A DNA stretch of 64,000 nt from Micromonospora echinospora (GTDB lineage Bacteria > Actinomycetota > Actinomycetes > Mycobacteriales > Micromonosporaceae): positions 868,001 through 932,000 of the forward strand of contig NZ_JACHJC010000001.1 of assembly GCF_014203425.1 (NCBI RefSeq), given 5' to 3'. The translations under genes and the position numbers were made by a program. Of the stretch, positions 32,953-41,025 are shown piece by piece. The notes beneath the pieces were generated by a model. The model saw only the letters and a list, made by a program, of their open reading frames with translations, was not told where the DNA came from and made no database searches. The stretch's first letter is position 1, and every line of letters begins with the position of its first letter.

Positions 32953-34335
32953 TTACCCATCGCCGGCTCTAGTGAGCTCGCGATCGGTAGTCCTGCCTTG
33001 CGGCCGGACGGTCCCGGTCTGACCCGCTGAGGCAGCGCCGGGTTGACGCTTCACTGCCACCAGCCCAGCATGCTGGGTCTTACGGACGGCTCCACGTCCA
33101 GCCACCGGACCACTCCCGGTGGTGTGACTCGCGACTAGGGCGGCCAGATTGCGGGCAGCGTTGAGATCCCTATCAAGTACCAGGCCGCACGTTGTGCAGA
33201 TGTAGGTCCGCTCGGCTAGGGCCAGCTTGGCTTTCGCCGCACCGCAACCCGAGCAGGTTTTCGATGAGGGATACCAACGGTCGGCCAGAATCATTTGGCC
33301 GCCGTACCACTCGGCTTTGTATGCCAGTTGCCGGCGCAGTTCGGCAAAACCGGCATCGGCGATATGCCGCGCCAGCCGTCGATTGCGCAGCATCCCGGCG
33401 ACGTTGAGGTCTTCTAGCACGATCGTGCCGTGTTCTCGGGCGAGGCGGGTGGTGAGCTTGTGCAACCCGTCGCGACGCAGGTTTCTCACCCGTGCGTGAG
33501 CCCGGCTGAGGCGGGCGGATGTCCGTTCCCACCGGCCGGACGGGTGGCGGCTGGCGCACCGATCCGGTCCGGCCTTTCGGGCCAGCGCTCGGCTGAAACG
33601 CCGCAACCGCGCCTGTGCACCAATCAGGTGCTGGGGGTTTGGTGCCTTCTCACCGGTCGAGAGCACCGCGAGATGCTTGATGCCAAGGTCGACACCGACC
33701 ACCGACAGGGGTTGGGTCGGGCGGCGATCGGTTCGCTCGACCTCGCAGGTGAAGGCCACGTGCCACCGGCCGCCGTCACGGCGCACGGTGGCGGACATGA
33801 TTCGGGCGGTCCCGCTGTCGATGCGGCGGGCGAGCTTACGGGCGGACTCGTGTAGCTTCAGCCGGCCTAGCCGTGGAAGCACTATATGCTTCCGGTCCAA
33901 CTCCGCCTGGATCGTGCCAGTGGTGAAGCGAACGCTCGGCGCAGTGCGTCGGCGGGACTTGAACCGGGGAAAACCGGCGGGTCGGCCGGCTCGGTGCCCG
34001 CTGCGGGAATGGGTCCAGTTCCTCAGTGCTCGGGCGAGTGCGTCGAGACCCGTATTGAACGCTTCTTTGGAGCACTCCGCCCACCATGGGGCGACCTGCC
34101 GCTTAGCGGCGTTCCATTCCTTGCGCAGCCCTGGAAGCGACCACGACAGCGCCGGGGTGAGTTGATTATCCGGGATGCCGTAGGTGCGCTCCGCAGCCCG
34201 TTGACACATCACTGCTCTGACTCGTGCGAGCGCCCAATTGTGCGCCACACGGGCGGCTCCGGCGTGCGCAAGTGCTGCGCGTTCCTGCGTCGGGGTGAGA
34301 TCGAGGGCGTATCGGTACGCCTGGATCGTCTTCAC
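32953..34335 (-). CDS. tnpB: TnpB-type RNA-guided nuclease (solitary IS200/IS605 or IS607-type element)
   Basis: A 460-residue TnpB protein starting at GTG. An N-terminal basic region precedes the split RuvC nuclease with Asp216 (GVDLGIKHLAVL), Glu308 (TIVLEDLNVAGM) and Asp390 (DRDLNAARNLAAL), all present. The zinc ribbon CSGCG ... CTTCG lies between the last two. The active site therefore looks intact. No tnpA gene is next to it, so it is an orphan unit moved in trans or immobile. In known systems the guide (omega) RNA is made from the 3' end of tnpB and the right end of the element; here that would be about 32905-33150 on the minus strand. The element's exact ends are not evident. Confidence 0.93.
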   Translation of the reverse strand: MKTIQAYRYALDLTPTQERAALAHAGAARVAHNWALARVRAVMCQRAAERTYGIPDNQLTPALSWSLPGLRKEWNAAKRQVAPWWAECSKEAFNTGLDALARALRNWTHSRSGHRAGRPAGFPRFKSRRRTAPSVRFTTGTIQAELDRKHIVLPRLGRLKLHESARKLARRIDSGTARIMSATVRRDGGRWHVAFTCEVERTDRRPTQPLSVVGVDLGIKHLAVLSTGEKAPNPQHLIGAQARLRRFSRALARKAGPDRCASRHPSGRWERTSARLSRAHARVRNLRRDGLHKLTTRLAREHGTIVLEDLNVAGMLRNRRLARHIADAGFAELRRQLAYKAEWYGGQMILADRWYPSSKTCSGCGAAKAKLALAERTYICTTCGLVLDRDLNAARNLAALVASHTTGSGPVAGRGAVRKTQHAGLVAVKRQPGAASAGQTGTVRPQGRTTDRELTRAGDG

Positions 34336-34448
34336 GCGGAACCATCGGGAGGTGACGGCGCCGGCCAGGATGCCGTGGCCACTACCTGCTCCTTCGGGTC
34401 TCCCGTCATGTCAGGAAGCTAGCGGGTGCCAGTGACATTTTGCGTGCG

Positions 34449-35141
34449 TCAGCAGCCGCTGCCCCCGGCGGGCCCTTCGAGAAAAGCACCGGCCTCGATC
34501 GCCGCCCGCTGCGGGTGGCCGGCCCGGATCGCCTCCACCAGCCGGCCGTGATCCACGTACCGCTCCGGGGTCAGCGCCTCGCCCATCGCCTGGGCCACCG
34601 TGCTGCGCAGCGCGGCGCCGACCGAGGCGTACAGCTCGGCGAGCATGGCGTTGTGCGCGGCCGCCACCACTGCTGTGTGCAGCGCGGCGTCCGCCTCGAC
34701 GAACTCGTCCACCCGGCCGCCGCGCCAGGCGGCCTCCCGGGCCGCGAGCGCGCCGTCGAGCGCCGCCAGGTCCTCGGGGGTACGCCTCAGCGCGGCGAGC
34801 CGGGCGGCCTCCACCTCGAACGCGCGCCGGACCTCGATCACCTCGGTCATCCGGTCGTCGGTGAGCCGGCGGGCCACCACCGGCGCCAGCTCGTCTGTCG
34901 ACACCACGTAGGTGCCGGAGCCCTGCCGGCACGCCAGCACCCCGGCGTGCACGAGCGCCCGGACCGCCTCGCGGACCGTGTTGCGCCCCACGCCCAGCTC
35001 GGCGACCAGTTGCGGCTCGGTGGGGATGCGCCCGCCCACCGGCCACTCGCCGCCGAGGATGCGCTCCCGGAGCTGCTCGATGGTCTGGCGGACCCGGTGA
35101 CCGCGCGGCGGCACGGCGACGGAATCCACGGCGGGTGTCAC
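34449..35141 (-). CDS. FadR/GntR-family transcriptional regulator
   Basis: A 230-residue protein with an N-terminal GntR winged helix (RIPTEPQLVAELGVGRNTVREAVRALVHAGVLACRQGSGTYV) and an all-helical FCD ligand-binding domain (about 90-225; the metal-ligand type residues D and H occur in EADAALHTAVVAAAHN). FCD regulators bind carboxylic acids. It is divergent from an MFS transporter with a short palindrome between them, so it probably controls uptake or export by that transporter. Confidence 0.93.
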   Translation of the reverse strand: MTPAVDSVAVPPRGHRVRQTIEQLRERILGGEWPVGGRIPTEPQLVAELGVGRNTVREAVRALVHAGVLACRQGSGTYVVSTDELAPVVARRLTDDRMTEVIEVRRAFEVEAARLAALRRTPEDLAALDGALAAREAAWRGGRVDEFVEADAALHTAVVAAAHNAMLAELYASVGAALRSTVAQAMGEALTPERYVDHGRLVEAIRAGHPQRAAIEAGAFLEGPAGGSGC

Positions 35142-35163
35142 GGGTTACACCTCATGCCGAAAT

Positions 35164-35174
35164 TCATCCCATGA
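35164..35174. promoter_or_regulatory. Possible FadR-type operator
   Basis: TCAT-CCC-ATGA is a short perfect palindrome 17 bases before the MFS start, in the 49-base divergent gap. It is compact, so this assignment rests mainly on position. Confidence 0.4.
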
Positions 35175-35190
35175 TTGTAGGTTCGAGGTC

Positions 35191-36459
35191 ATGACTCCGC
35201 CACCTGCGCCCGCCGCGACAGTGCCCGCCCCGGGCGTCGCGTCCGCGGTCACCCCCACCCCGGCGCCGCGCGCGGTCCGGGGTGGTCTGCTCGTGCTGAC
35301 CGGGATGCTGCTGGTCGCGCTGAACCTGCGGGCGGCGGTGACCAGCCTGGGCGCCCTGCTCGACGAGGTCCGGGTCGGTCTGGGTCTCTCCGGGGCCATG
35401 GCCGGCCTGGTCACCACGCTGCCCACCATCGCGTTCGCCGGGCTGGGCGCGCTCACCCCGTGGCTGGTCCGCCGCTGGGCCGCGCCCCGGGTGCTGGTGC
35501 TCGCCATGCTGGCGCTCACCGTCGGGCAGGTGCTGCGCGCGCTCACCGGCTCGGCGGCGGTCTTCGTGCTCACCAGCGCGCTCGCGCTCGCCGGCATCGC
35601 GGTGGCGAACATCCTGCTGCCGATGCTCGTCAAGCAGCACTTCTCGCACCGCACCGGGCTGGTCACCGGGGCGTACACGATGGCCCTGACGGTGGGCACG
35701 ACGGTGGCCGCCGCCGCGGCGGTGCCGGTCGCGCACGCCTTCGGCTCCTGGCGGGCCGGACTCGGCGTCTGGGCCGGGCTGGCCGCGCTGGCCGTACTCC
35801 CGTGGGTGCCGCTGGCGCTGCGGGCCCGCGCCGCGCGACGGGCCGCGCCCCCGGCGGTGGCGGTCGCCGCCCCGGCGCGGGTGCGCCCGGAGCGGACCCG
35901 GCTCGGCTGGGCCATGGCTGTCTACTTCGGGGCGCAGTCCCTCAGCGGGTACGCGATCATGGGCTGGCTGGCCCAGCTCTTCCGGGACGCCGGGTACCGC
36001 CCGGAGGCGGCCGGGCTGCTGCTCGCCGGGGTGACCGCGCTGGGCGTGCCGGTGGCGCTGATGATGCCGACGCTGGCCGGCCGGCTGGCCACGCTCCGGC
36101 CGCTGGTGCTGTCACTCACCGTGTTCTCCGCTGCCGCGTACACCGGTCTGGCGCTGGCCCCGCGCGGCCTGGCGCCGCTGTGGGTGCTGCTGCTGGCGCT
36201 CGGCCAGGGCGCGTTCCCGCTCATCCTGACCACGATCGGGCTGCGCGCCCGGACCGCCGAGGGCACCGTGGCGTTGTCCGCGTTCGCGCAGAGCACCGGG
36301 TACGTCATCGCCGCGCTCGGGCCGCTGCTGGTGGGCATCCTCTACGAGGCGACCGGCGGCTGGACCGCCCCGATCGGCTTCCTGCTGGTGGCGCTGGCCG
36401 TGCAGACGGCTGCGGGCATGGTGATCGCCCGTCCCCGCTACATCGAGGACGAGCGCTGA
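35191..36459 (+). CDS. MFS transporter of the CynX/NimT type
   Basis: A 422-residue membrane protein with 12 predicted segments. After a Pro/Ala-rich cytoplasmic start, the motif LLVALNLRAAVTSLGALLDEV is characteristic of CynX/NimT (cyanate/nitroimidazole) transporters. A central loop ([29 protein letters not shown]) divides two six-helix halves. The substrate is unknown; the family includes cyanate and nitroimidazole-related permeases. It is divergent from a FadR-type regulator that probably controls it. Confidence 0.92.
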   Translation: MTPPPAPAATVPAPGVASAVTPTPAPRAVRGGLLVLTGMLLVALNLRAAVTSLGALLDEVRVGLGLSGAMAGLVTTLPTIAFAGLGALTPWLVRRWAAPRVLVLAMLALTVGQVLRALTGSAAVFVLTSALALAGIAVANILLPMLVKQHFSHRTGLVTGAYTMALTVGTTVAAAAAVPVAHAFGSWRAGLGVWAGLAALAVLPWVPLALRARAARRAAPPAVAVAAPARVRPERTRLGWAMAVYFGAQSLSGYAIMGWLAQLFRDAGYRPEAAGLLLAGVTALGVPVALMMPTLAGRLATLRPLVLSLTVFSAAAYTGLALAPRGLAPLWVLLLALGQGAFPLILTTIGLRARTAEGTVALSAFAQSTGYVIAALGPLLVGILYEATGGWTAPIGFLLVALAVQTAAGMVIARPRYIEDER

Positions 36460-36469
36460 GCAGGACCGG

Positions 36470-36826
36470 TCAGGAGGAGGTCGTGGTGGGTTCGCCCGCG
36501 ACGGCCTCTTCCACAGTCGGGTACGTGTGCAGCACCTCGACCAGCCCGCTGACCTCGAGGATGCGCAGCACGCCGCGCTGCGGGGCGGCCAGCCGGACGA
36601 CGCCGCCGGCCTCGTCGCAGTTGTTCTTCGCCCGGACGAACACGGACAGGCCTGTGGAGTCGCAGAACGACACCTCGGCCAGGTCGAAGACCAGGCGGTT
36701 GCGTCCCTTGTCCAGCAGATCCGTGATCTGGTCCTGCAGTTGCGGTGCCGTGGCCATGTCCAGCTCGCCCGCGACTGACACGACGACCACGTCGCCGCGC
36801 TGTTCCGTGTGCACCGTCAAGGACAT
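36470..36826 (-). CDS. STAS-domain anti-sigma factor antagonist
   Basis: A 118-residue single STAS domain of SpoIIAA/RsbV type. The phosphorylatable serine is Ser57 in FCDSTGLSVFVRA, and the N-terminal strand is GELDMATAPQL. In the dephosphorylated form such proteins bind an RsbW-like kinase and free a sigma factor. It is divergent from the RsbR gene, so it stands at the edge of the partner-switching cluster and is likely a substrate of the PP2C phosphatases encoded there. No sigma-B-like gene is visible in the window. Confidence 0.93.
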   Translation of the reverse strand: MSLTVHTEQRGDVVVVSVAGELDMATAPQLQDQITDLLDKGRNRLVFDLAEVSFCDSTGLSVFVRAKNNCDEAGGVVRLAAPQRGVLRILEVSGLVEVLHTYPTVEEAVAGEPTTTSS

Positions 36827-36985
36827 TCGTCGACCTCCTGTGTTCGGAGGAACGGTATCCCACGTCGAGTCCGCCGCGCAGAACGGGAGCGGTACAGGTG
36901 CGGGCGATCATTTCTTTGCTCCGCGACAAGTAGTCCACCAGCCTCCGGTGATAGAGTCCGCCCGTCCAAATCAGGGAGGTCAACC

Positions 36986-37846
36986 ATGGCGTTGAGCGCC
37001 GAACAGGGTGATCGGCTCGCCCACCTGCTCACTGAGCACGCGGAGCGGTTGACCAGTCGCTGGACCGAGATCGTCGCCGGTTCGCTGCGTGGTCGTCTGA
37101 GCCGGGCCGAGCTGGCTCGCCAGGTGCAGGAACTGCACCGCGCGCTGATCGACGCCGGCCGGCATGGCGTCTCCGACCTGGCCGGCGAGCACGCCGGTGA
37201 GCTGCGCGCGGTGCTGTCCGAGCTGTCCACGAACCGGGCCCGGCAGGGGTTCTCCGCGACCGAGACCGCGATCAGCGTGTTCGCGTTCAAGGACTCGCTG
37301 CTGGAGCTGATGGAGGACGAGAAGGGCGACAACACCCTTCGTGACTTCGTCGCCTACTCCGCGCTCGTCGACCAGATGGGCCTGTTCACCTTCGAGACGT
37401 TCGTCCGGGCCCGCGAGAGCCTGATCGCCGACCAGGCGGAGCAGTTGCTGGAGCTCTCCACCCCGGTGGTCAAGCTCTGGGAGGGCGTGGTCGCCGTCCC
37501 GCTGGTCGGGACGCTGGACTCGGCCCGCGCCCAGGTCGTGATGGAGCGGCTGCTCCAGACCCTGGTCGACACCGGGTCGCCGTACGCGATCATCGACATC
37601 ACCGGCGTGCCGGCGGTGGACACCCAGGTCGCGCAGCACATCCTCAAGACCGTGGTGGCCGCCCGGCTGATGGGTGCCGACTGCATCATCTCCGGCATCC
37701 GCCCGCAGATCGCCCAGACCATCGTGGCCCTCGGGATCGAGTTCGGCGACATCGCCACCAAGGCGAGCCTCGCCGACGCGCTGCGCCACGTGCTGCGCAT
37801 GACCGGGGTCGAGACCCCCGCTCGCCGCCCGCGCCGGGAGTCCTGA
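36986..37846 (+). CDS. rsbR: RsbR-type stressosome scaffold/sensor protein
   Basis: A 286-residue protein with GGGAGG six bases before the ATG. The N-terminal domain (about 10-150) is helical and matches the RsbRD/RsbR N-terminal sensor region, though not a heme-globin type. The C-terminal STAS domain (about 165-280) has IIDITGVPAVDTQVAQHILK, which includes the threonines that RsbT phosphorylates. RsbR oligomerises with RsbS into the stressosome, a large cytoplasmic complex that holds RsbT. It is the first gene of six; its TGA overlaps the RsbS ATG (TGATG). Confidence 0.93.
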   Translation: MALSAEQGDRLAHLLTEHAERLTSRWTEIVAGSLRGRLSRAELARQVQELHRALIDAGRHGVSDLAGEHAGELRAVLSELSTNRARQGFSATETAISVFAFKDSLLELMEDEKGDNTLRDFVAYSALVDQMGLFTFETFVRARESLIADQAEQLLELSTPVVKLWEGVVAVPLVGTLDSARAQVVMERLLQTLVDTGSPYAIIDITGVPAVDTQVAQHILKTVVAARLMGADCIISGIRPQIAQTIVALGIEFGDIATKASLADALRHVLRMTGVETPARRPRRES

Positions 37847-38256
37847 TGGAACGGGTGCCGATCCTCAAGATCGGCGACATCCTGCTGGTCTCCATCCAGC
37901 TCGACATGTCCGACCAGACAGCGATCCAGCTGCAGGAGGACCTGGCCGAGCGGATCGTCGCCACCGGCTGCCACGGCGTGATCATCGACATCACGGCGCT
38001 GGACATCGTCGACTCGTTCGTCGGCCGGATGCTCTCCACCATCGCGTCCATCTCCAAGGTGCTGGACGCCGAGACGGTGGTGGTCGGCATGCGCCCGGCC
38101 GTCGCCATCACGCTCGTCGAGCTGGGGCTGTCGCTCAACGGCATCCGTACCGCGTTGAACGTCGAACGCGGCATGGAGCTGATCGCGGCGAGCCGCGCCG
38201 ACGAGTGGGACGAGGCGGCCGACGAAGAGGGCACCGACACGACGGCGACGGCATGA
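37846..38256 (+). CDS. rsbS: RsbS stressosome antagonist protein
   Basis: A 136-residue single STAS domain. The conserved Ser57 in DIVDSFVGRM is the RsbT phosphorylation site. Its acidic C-terminal tail (EWDEAADEEGTD) is an addition to the usual RsbS length. RsbS forms the stressosome core with RsbR; phosphorylation by RsbT releases RsbT to signal onward. Coupled on both sides: TGATG with rsbR, ATGA with rsbT. Confidence 0.94.
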   Translation: MERVPILKIGDILLVSIQLDMSDQTAIQLQEDLAERIVATGCHGVIIDITALDIVDSFVGRMLSTIASISKVLDAETVVVGMRPAVAITLVELGLSLNGIRTALNVERGMELIAASRADEWDEAADEEGTDTTATA

Positions 38257-38672
38257 CCACCGGCGTCGACCTCGGCGTGCCGGCGACGCAGGCGATCCGC
38301 AGCGACGAGGACGTGGTGCGGGTCCGGCAGTTGGTGCGTACCACCGCCGTCGCGGTCCGGCTCACCCTGGTCGACCAGACGAAGCTGGTGACCGCCGCCA
38401 GCGAGCTGGCCCGCAACACGCTGATCTACGGCGGCGGGGGCCGCGCCGAGGTGAGCACCGTCTCCGACGGGCGACGGCGCGGCGTGCGGATCCTCTTCGC
38501 CGACGAGGGGCCGGGCATCCCCGACCTCGACCTGGCGCTGACCGACGGCTACACCACCGGGGGCGGACTGGGCCTCGGGCTCAGCGGGGCCCGCCGGCTC
38601 GTGGACGACTTCGACATCCAGACGGCTGTCGGTGAGGGGACGCGGATCACCGTCACCAAGTGGTCGCGATGA
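38253..38672 (+). CDS. rsbT: RsbT serine/threonine kinase
   Basis: A 139-residue GHKL-fold protein kinase. The N box is ASELARNTLIYGGGG, G1 is ADEGPGIPD and G2 is GGGLGLGLSGARRLVDDF. This is the compact RsbT form. It phosphorylates RsbS and RsbR in the stressosome and then, when released, activates a downstream phosphatase; in Bacillus that is RsbU. In this operon the equivalents are the PP2C proteins encoded next. ATGA overlaps at both ends. Confidence 0.94.
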   Translation: MTTGVDLGVPATQAIRSDEDVVRVRQLVRTTAVAVRLTLVDQTKLVTAASELARNTLIYGGGGRAEVSTVSDGRRRGVRILFADEGPGIPDLDLALTDGYTTGGGLGLGLSGARRLVDDFDIQTAVGEGTRITVTKWSR

Positions 38673-39682
38673 TCGGCGACGTGGTCCCCGACCACGGGAT
38701 GTGGTTCCGGATCGACAACGGCGCGACCGCCGGCGGCGTACGCCGGGCCGCCGAGCGTCTCGGCCGGCAGCTCGAAATGAGCGCCGAACGTGTCGCGGAC
38801 CTGGCCATCGTTACCGCCGAGATCACCAGCAACCTGGTCAAGCACGCCCGCGAGGGCGCGCTCCTGATGCGTCCGGCGCGCCGGGCCGGACTGGCCGGGG
38901 TGGAGCTGGTGGCCATCGACTCCGGCCCCGGCATGGCCGACCTCACGCTGTCCTCGGTCGACGGCCACTCCACCGCCGGCACGCTCGGCATCGGCCTCGG
39001 CGCGATCGTCCGGCAGGCGAGCCGGTTCGACGGCTACTCGATGCCCGGCCGGGGCACCGTCCTGGTCGTCCAGCTCTGGGACGTCGCACCGCCGGAGCCG
39101 GACTGGGCGGGCGGACTGACCCGGCCGATCACCGGGGAGCAGAGCAGCGGCGACGGGTACGCGGTCCGCGAGGTCGACGGCCGCCGCCAGGTGCTGGTCT
39201 CCGACGGCCTCGGCCACGGGCCACTGGCCGCCGCCGCGACCGGAGCCGCCGTGTCCGCGTTCCGCTCCGCTCCCGACGGGCCGCCGGACGTGGTGGTGCG
39301 GCACCTGCACGCCTCCATGTCGCACACCCGGGGCGCGGCGCTCGCGGTGGCCGAGCTGGATCCCGCCGCCGGGCTGCTCCGCTACGCCGGCCTGGGCAAC
39401 ATCGCCGCGATGATCGTCACACCGGGCGAGCGGCGGCGCGGGCTGGTCTCGCTGCCGGGCATTTCCGGGCACCAGCGTCCGACGATCCGCGGGTACGACT
39501 ACCCCTTCTCGCGCGACGCCACCCTGGTCATGCACAGTGACGGGGTGGTGGATCGCTGGGACCTGGACAACTATCCCGGGCTGGCCGGGCGCAACCCGTT
39601 GCTGGCCGCCGCGACGCTGCTGCGTGACGCCGGCACCCGTCGCGACGACGCCTGCGTCCTGGTGGCGCGGGGGGCGGCATGA
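38669..39682 (+). CDS. GHKL ATPase fused to PP2C/SpoIIE phosphatase (RsbX-like)
   Basis: A 337-residue two-domain protein. The N-terminal part (about 10-140) is a GHKL anti-sigma-kinase-like domain (AEITSNLVKHAREG, IDSGPGMADL, GTLGIGLGAI). The C-terminal part (about 155-335) is a PP2C/SpoIIE phosphatase (VREVDGRRQVLVSDGLGHG, LGNIAAMIV, MHSDGVVDRW, RDDACVLVA). I use the ATG at 38669, which overlaps the rsbT stop (ATGA); a GTG at 38660 is possible. It probably resets RsbS/RsbR, as RsbX does in Bacillus, with an added kinase module. The fusion of the two domains is common in actinomycetes. Confidence 0.9.
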   Translation: MIGDVVPDHGMWFRIDNGATAGGVRRAAERLGRQLEMSAERVADLAIVTAEITSNLVKHAREGALLMRPARRAGLAGVELVAIDSGPGMADLTLSSVDGHSTAGTLGIGLGAIVRQASRFDGYSMPGRGTVLVVQLWDVAPPEPDWAGGLTRPITGEQSSGDGYAVREVDGRRQVLVSDGLGHGPLAAAATGAAVSAFRSAPDGPPDVVVRHLHASMSHTRGAALAVAELDPAAGLLRYAGLGNIAAMIVTPGERRRGLVSLPGISGHQRPTIRGYDYPFSRDATLVMHSDGVVDRWDLDNYPGLAGRNPLLAAATLLRDAGTRRDDACVLVARGAA

Positions 39683-41025
39683 GCGAGCCGCTCCTGCACC
39701 TCGCACTCCGGGTCGAGCAGGACATCTTCCTGGTCCGGCAGCGTGGCCGGGAGGTGGCCGCGGCGGTCGGGCTGGAACACCAGGACCAGGTGCGGATCGC
39801 GACCGCGCTGAGCGAGGTGGCCCGGGAGCTGCTGCGCGGGGCCGACGGCGCGGACGTCACGTTCGCCCTCGCCTGGGACGCCGTGGGCCGCAGGGTGCTT
39901 CAGGTGGACCTGTCACCGCTGCGTCCGCTGCCCGGCGGCCGGTACGAGCCGCAGTCCGGCGCCGTCGCGCGTCTGGTGGACACGTTGCGGGTGGTGGCCG
40001 TCGAGGGCGATAGCGTCGTGAGGATGTCCAGACGGGTGCCCGACCACGCCGAGGAGCTGACGCCGGAACGCGCCGGCCGGCTCCGCGCCGAGCTGGCCGA
40101 GCGTGCTCCGGGCTCCGCGCTGGACGAGCTGGCCGCGCAGAACTCCCAGCTCATCGCGGCCCTCGACGAGGTACGCAGCCAGCGCGACGAGCTGGAGGTG
40201 CTCAACTCCGAACTGCAGGAGACCAACCAGGGCGTGATGGCGCTCTACAACCAGCTCACCGAGGAGCTGGAGGAGACCAACCGGGGCGTGGTGGCGCTCT
40301 ACGCCGAGCTGGAGGAGAAGTCCGCGCAGCTGCGGGCCGCGAGCGAGTCGAAGAGCCGGTTCCTGGCCAACGTCAGCCACGAGCTGCGCGCGCCGGTCAC
40401 CGCGATCATCGGACTGGCCCGGCTGCTCGCCGACTCCGCCTCCGACCCGCTCACCGGCGAGCAGGCCCGCCAGGTGGGGCTGATCCGGTCCTCGGCGGGC
40501 GACCTGCTGGGGCTGGTGAACGAGCTGCTCGACCTGGCGAAGGCGGAGTCGGGCCGGATCGAGCCGGAGTGGTCCGAGGTCGACCTGCGCGCGGTGTTCG
40601 GACAGCTGCGCGGCACGCTGCGGGCGCTCACCACCCGCTCCGAGGTAGAGCTGGTGGTCGAGGAGCCGCCGGCTCCGGCGACGCTCCGCTCGGACGAGGT
40701 GCTGCTCGCCCAGGTGCTGCGCAACCTGCTGCACAACGGCCTGAAGTTCACCGAGCGCGGCGAGGTACGCCTGCGGGCCGAGCGCCGGGGCGAGCAGTGG
40801 ATGCTCTTGGTCACCGACACCGGCGTCGGGATCCCGCCCGAACTGCACGAGCGGGTCTTCGAGGAGTTCTACCAGGTGCCCGGCACGACGCGGGTCGGCG
40901 GCACCGGGCTCGGCCTGCCGTACGCGCGACGGCTGGTCACGCTGCTCGGCGGGACGCTGGAGCTGAGGAGCGAAACCGGCCGGGGCAGCACGTTCACGGT
41001 GCTCCTTCCTGCGGGCGGAGCGTGA
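39679..41025 (+). CDS. Sensor histidine kinase of the stressosome operon
   Basis: A 448-residue soluble kinase. The first 115 residues resemble a GHKL-type N-terminal half (QVRIATALSEVARELLRG). A coiled coil (about 135-225) with near-repeats LEETNRGVVALYAELEE follows. Then comes the phosphoacceptor His234 in FLANVSHELRAPVT and a catalytic domain with the N box LLHNGLKF and G boxes TDTGVGIPPE and GTGLGLPYA. There is no membrane segment. It probably phosphorylates the REC domain of the phosphatase encoded right after it. ATGA/GTGA overlaps on both sides. Confidence 0.93.
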   Translation: MSEPLLHLALRVEQDIFLVRQRGREVAAAVGLEHQDQVRIATALSEVARELLRGADGADVTFALAWDAVGRRVLQVDLSPLRPLPGGRYEPQSGAVARLVDTLRVVAVEGDSVVRMSRRVPDHAEELTPERAGRLRAELAERAPGSALDELAAQNSQLIAALDEVRSQRDELEVLNSELQETNQGVMALYNQLTEELEETNRGVVALYAELEEKSAQLRAASESKSRFLANVSHELRAPVTAIIGLARLLADSASDPLTGEQARQVGLIRSSAGDLLGLVNELLDLAKAESGRIEPEWSEVDLRAVFGQLRGTLRALTTRSEVELVVEEPPAPATLRSDEVLLAQVLRNLLHNGLKFTERGEVRLRAERRGEQWMLLVTDTGVGIPPELHERVFEEFYQVPGTTRVGGTGLGLPYARRLVTLLGGTLELRSETGRGSTFTVLLPAGGA

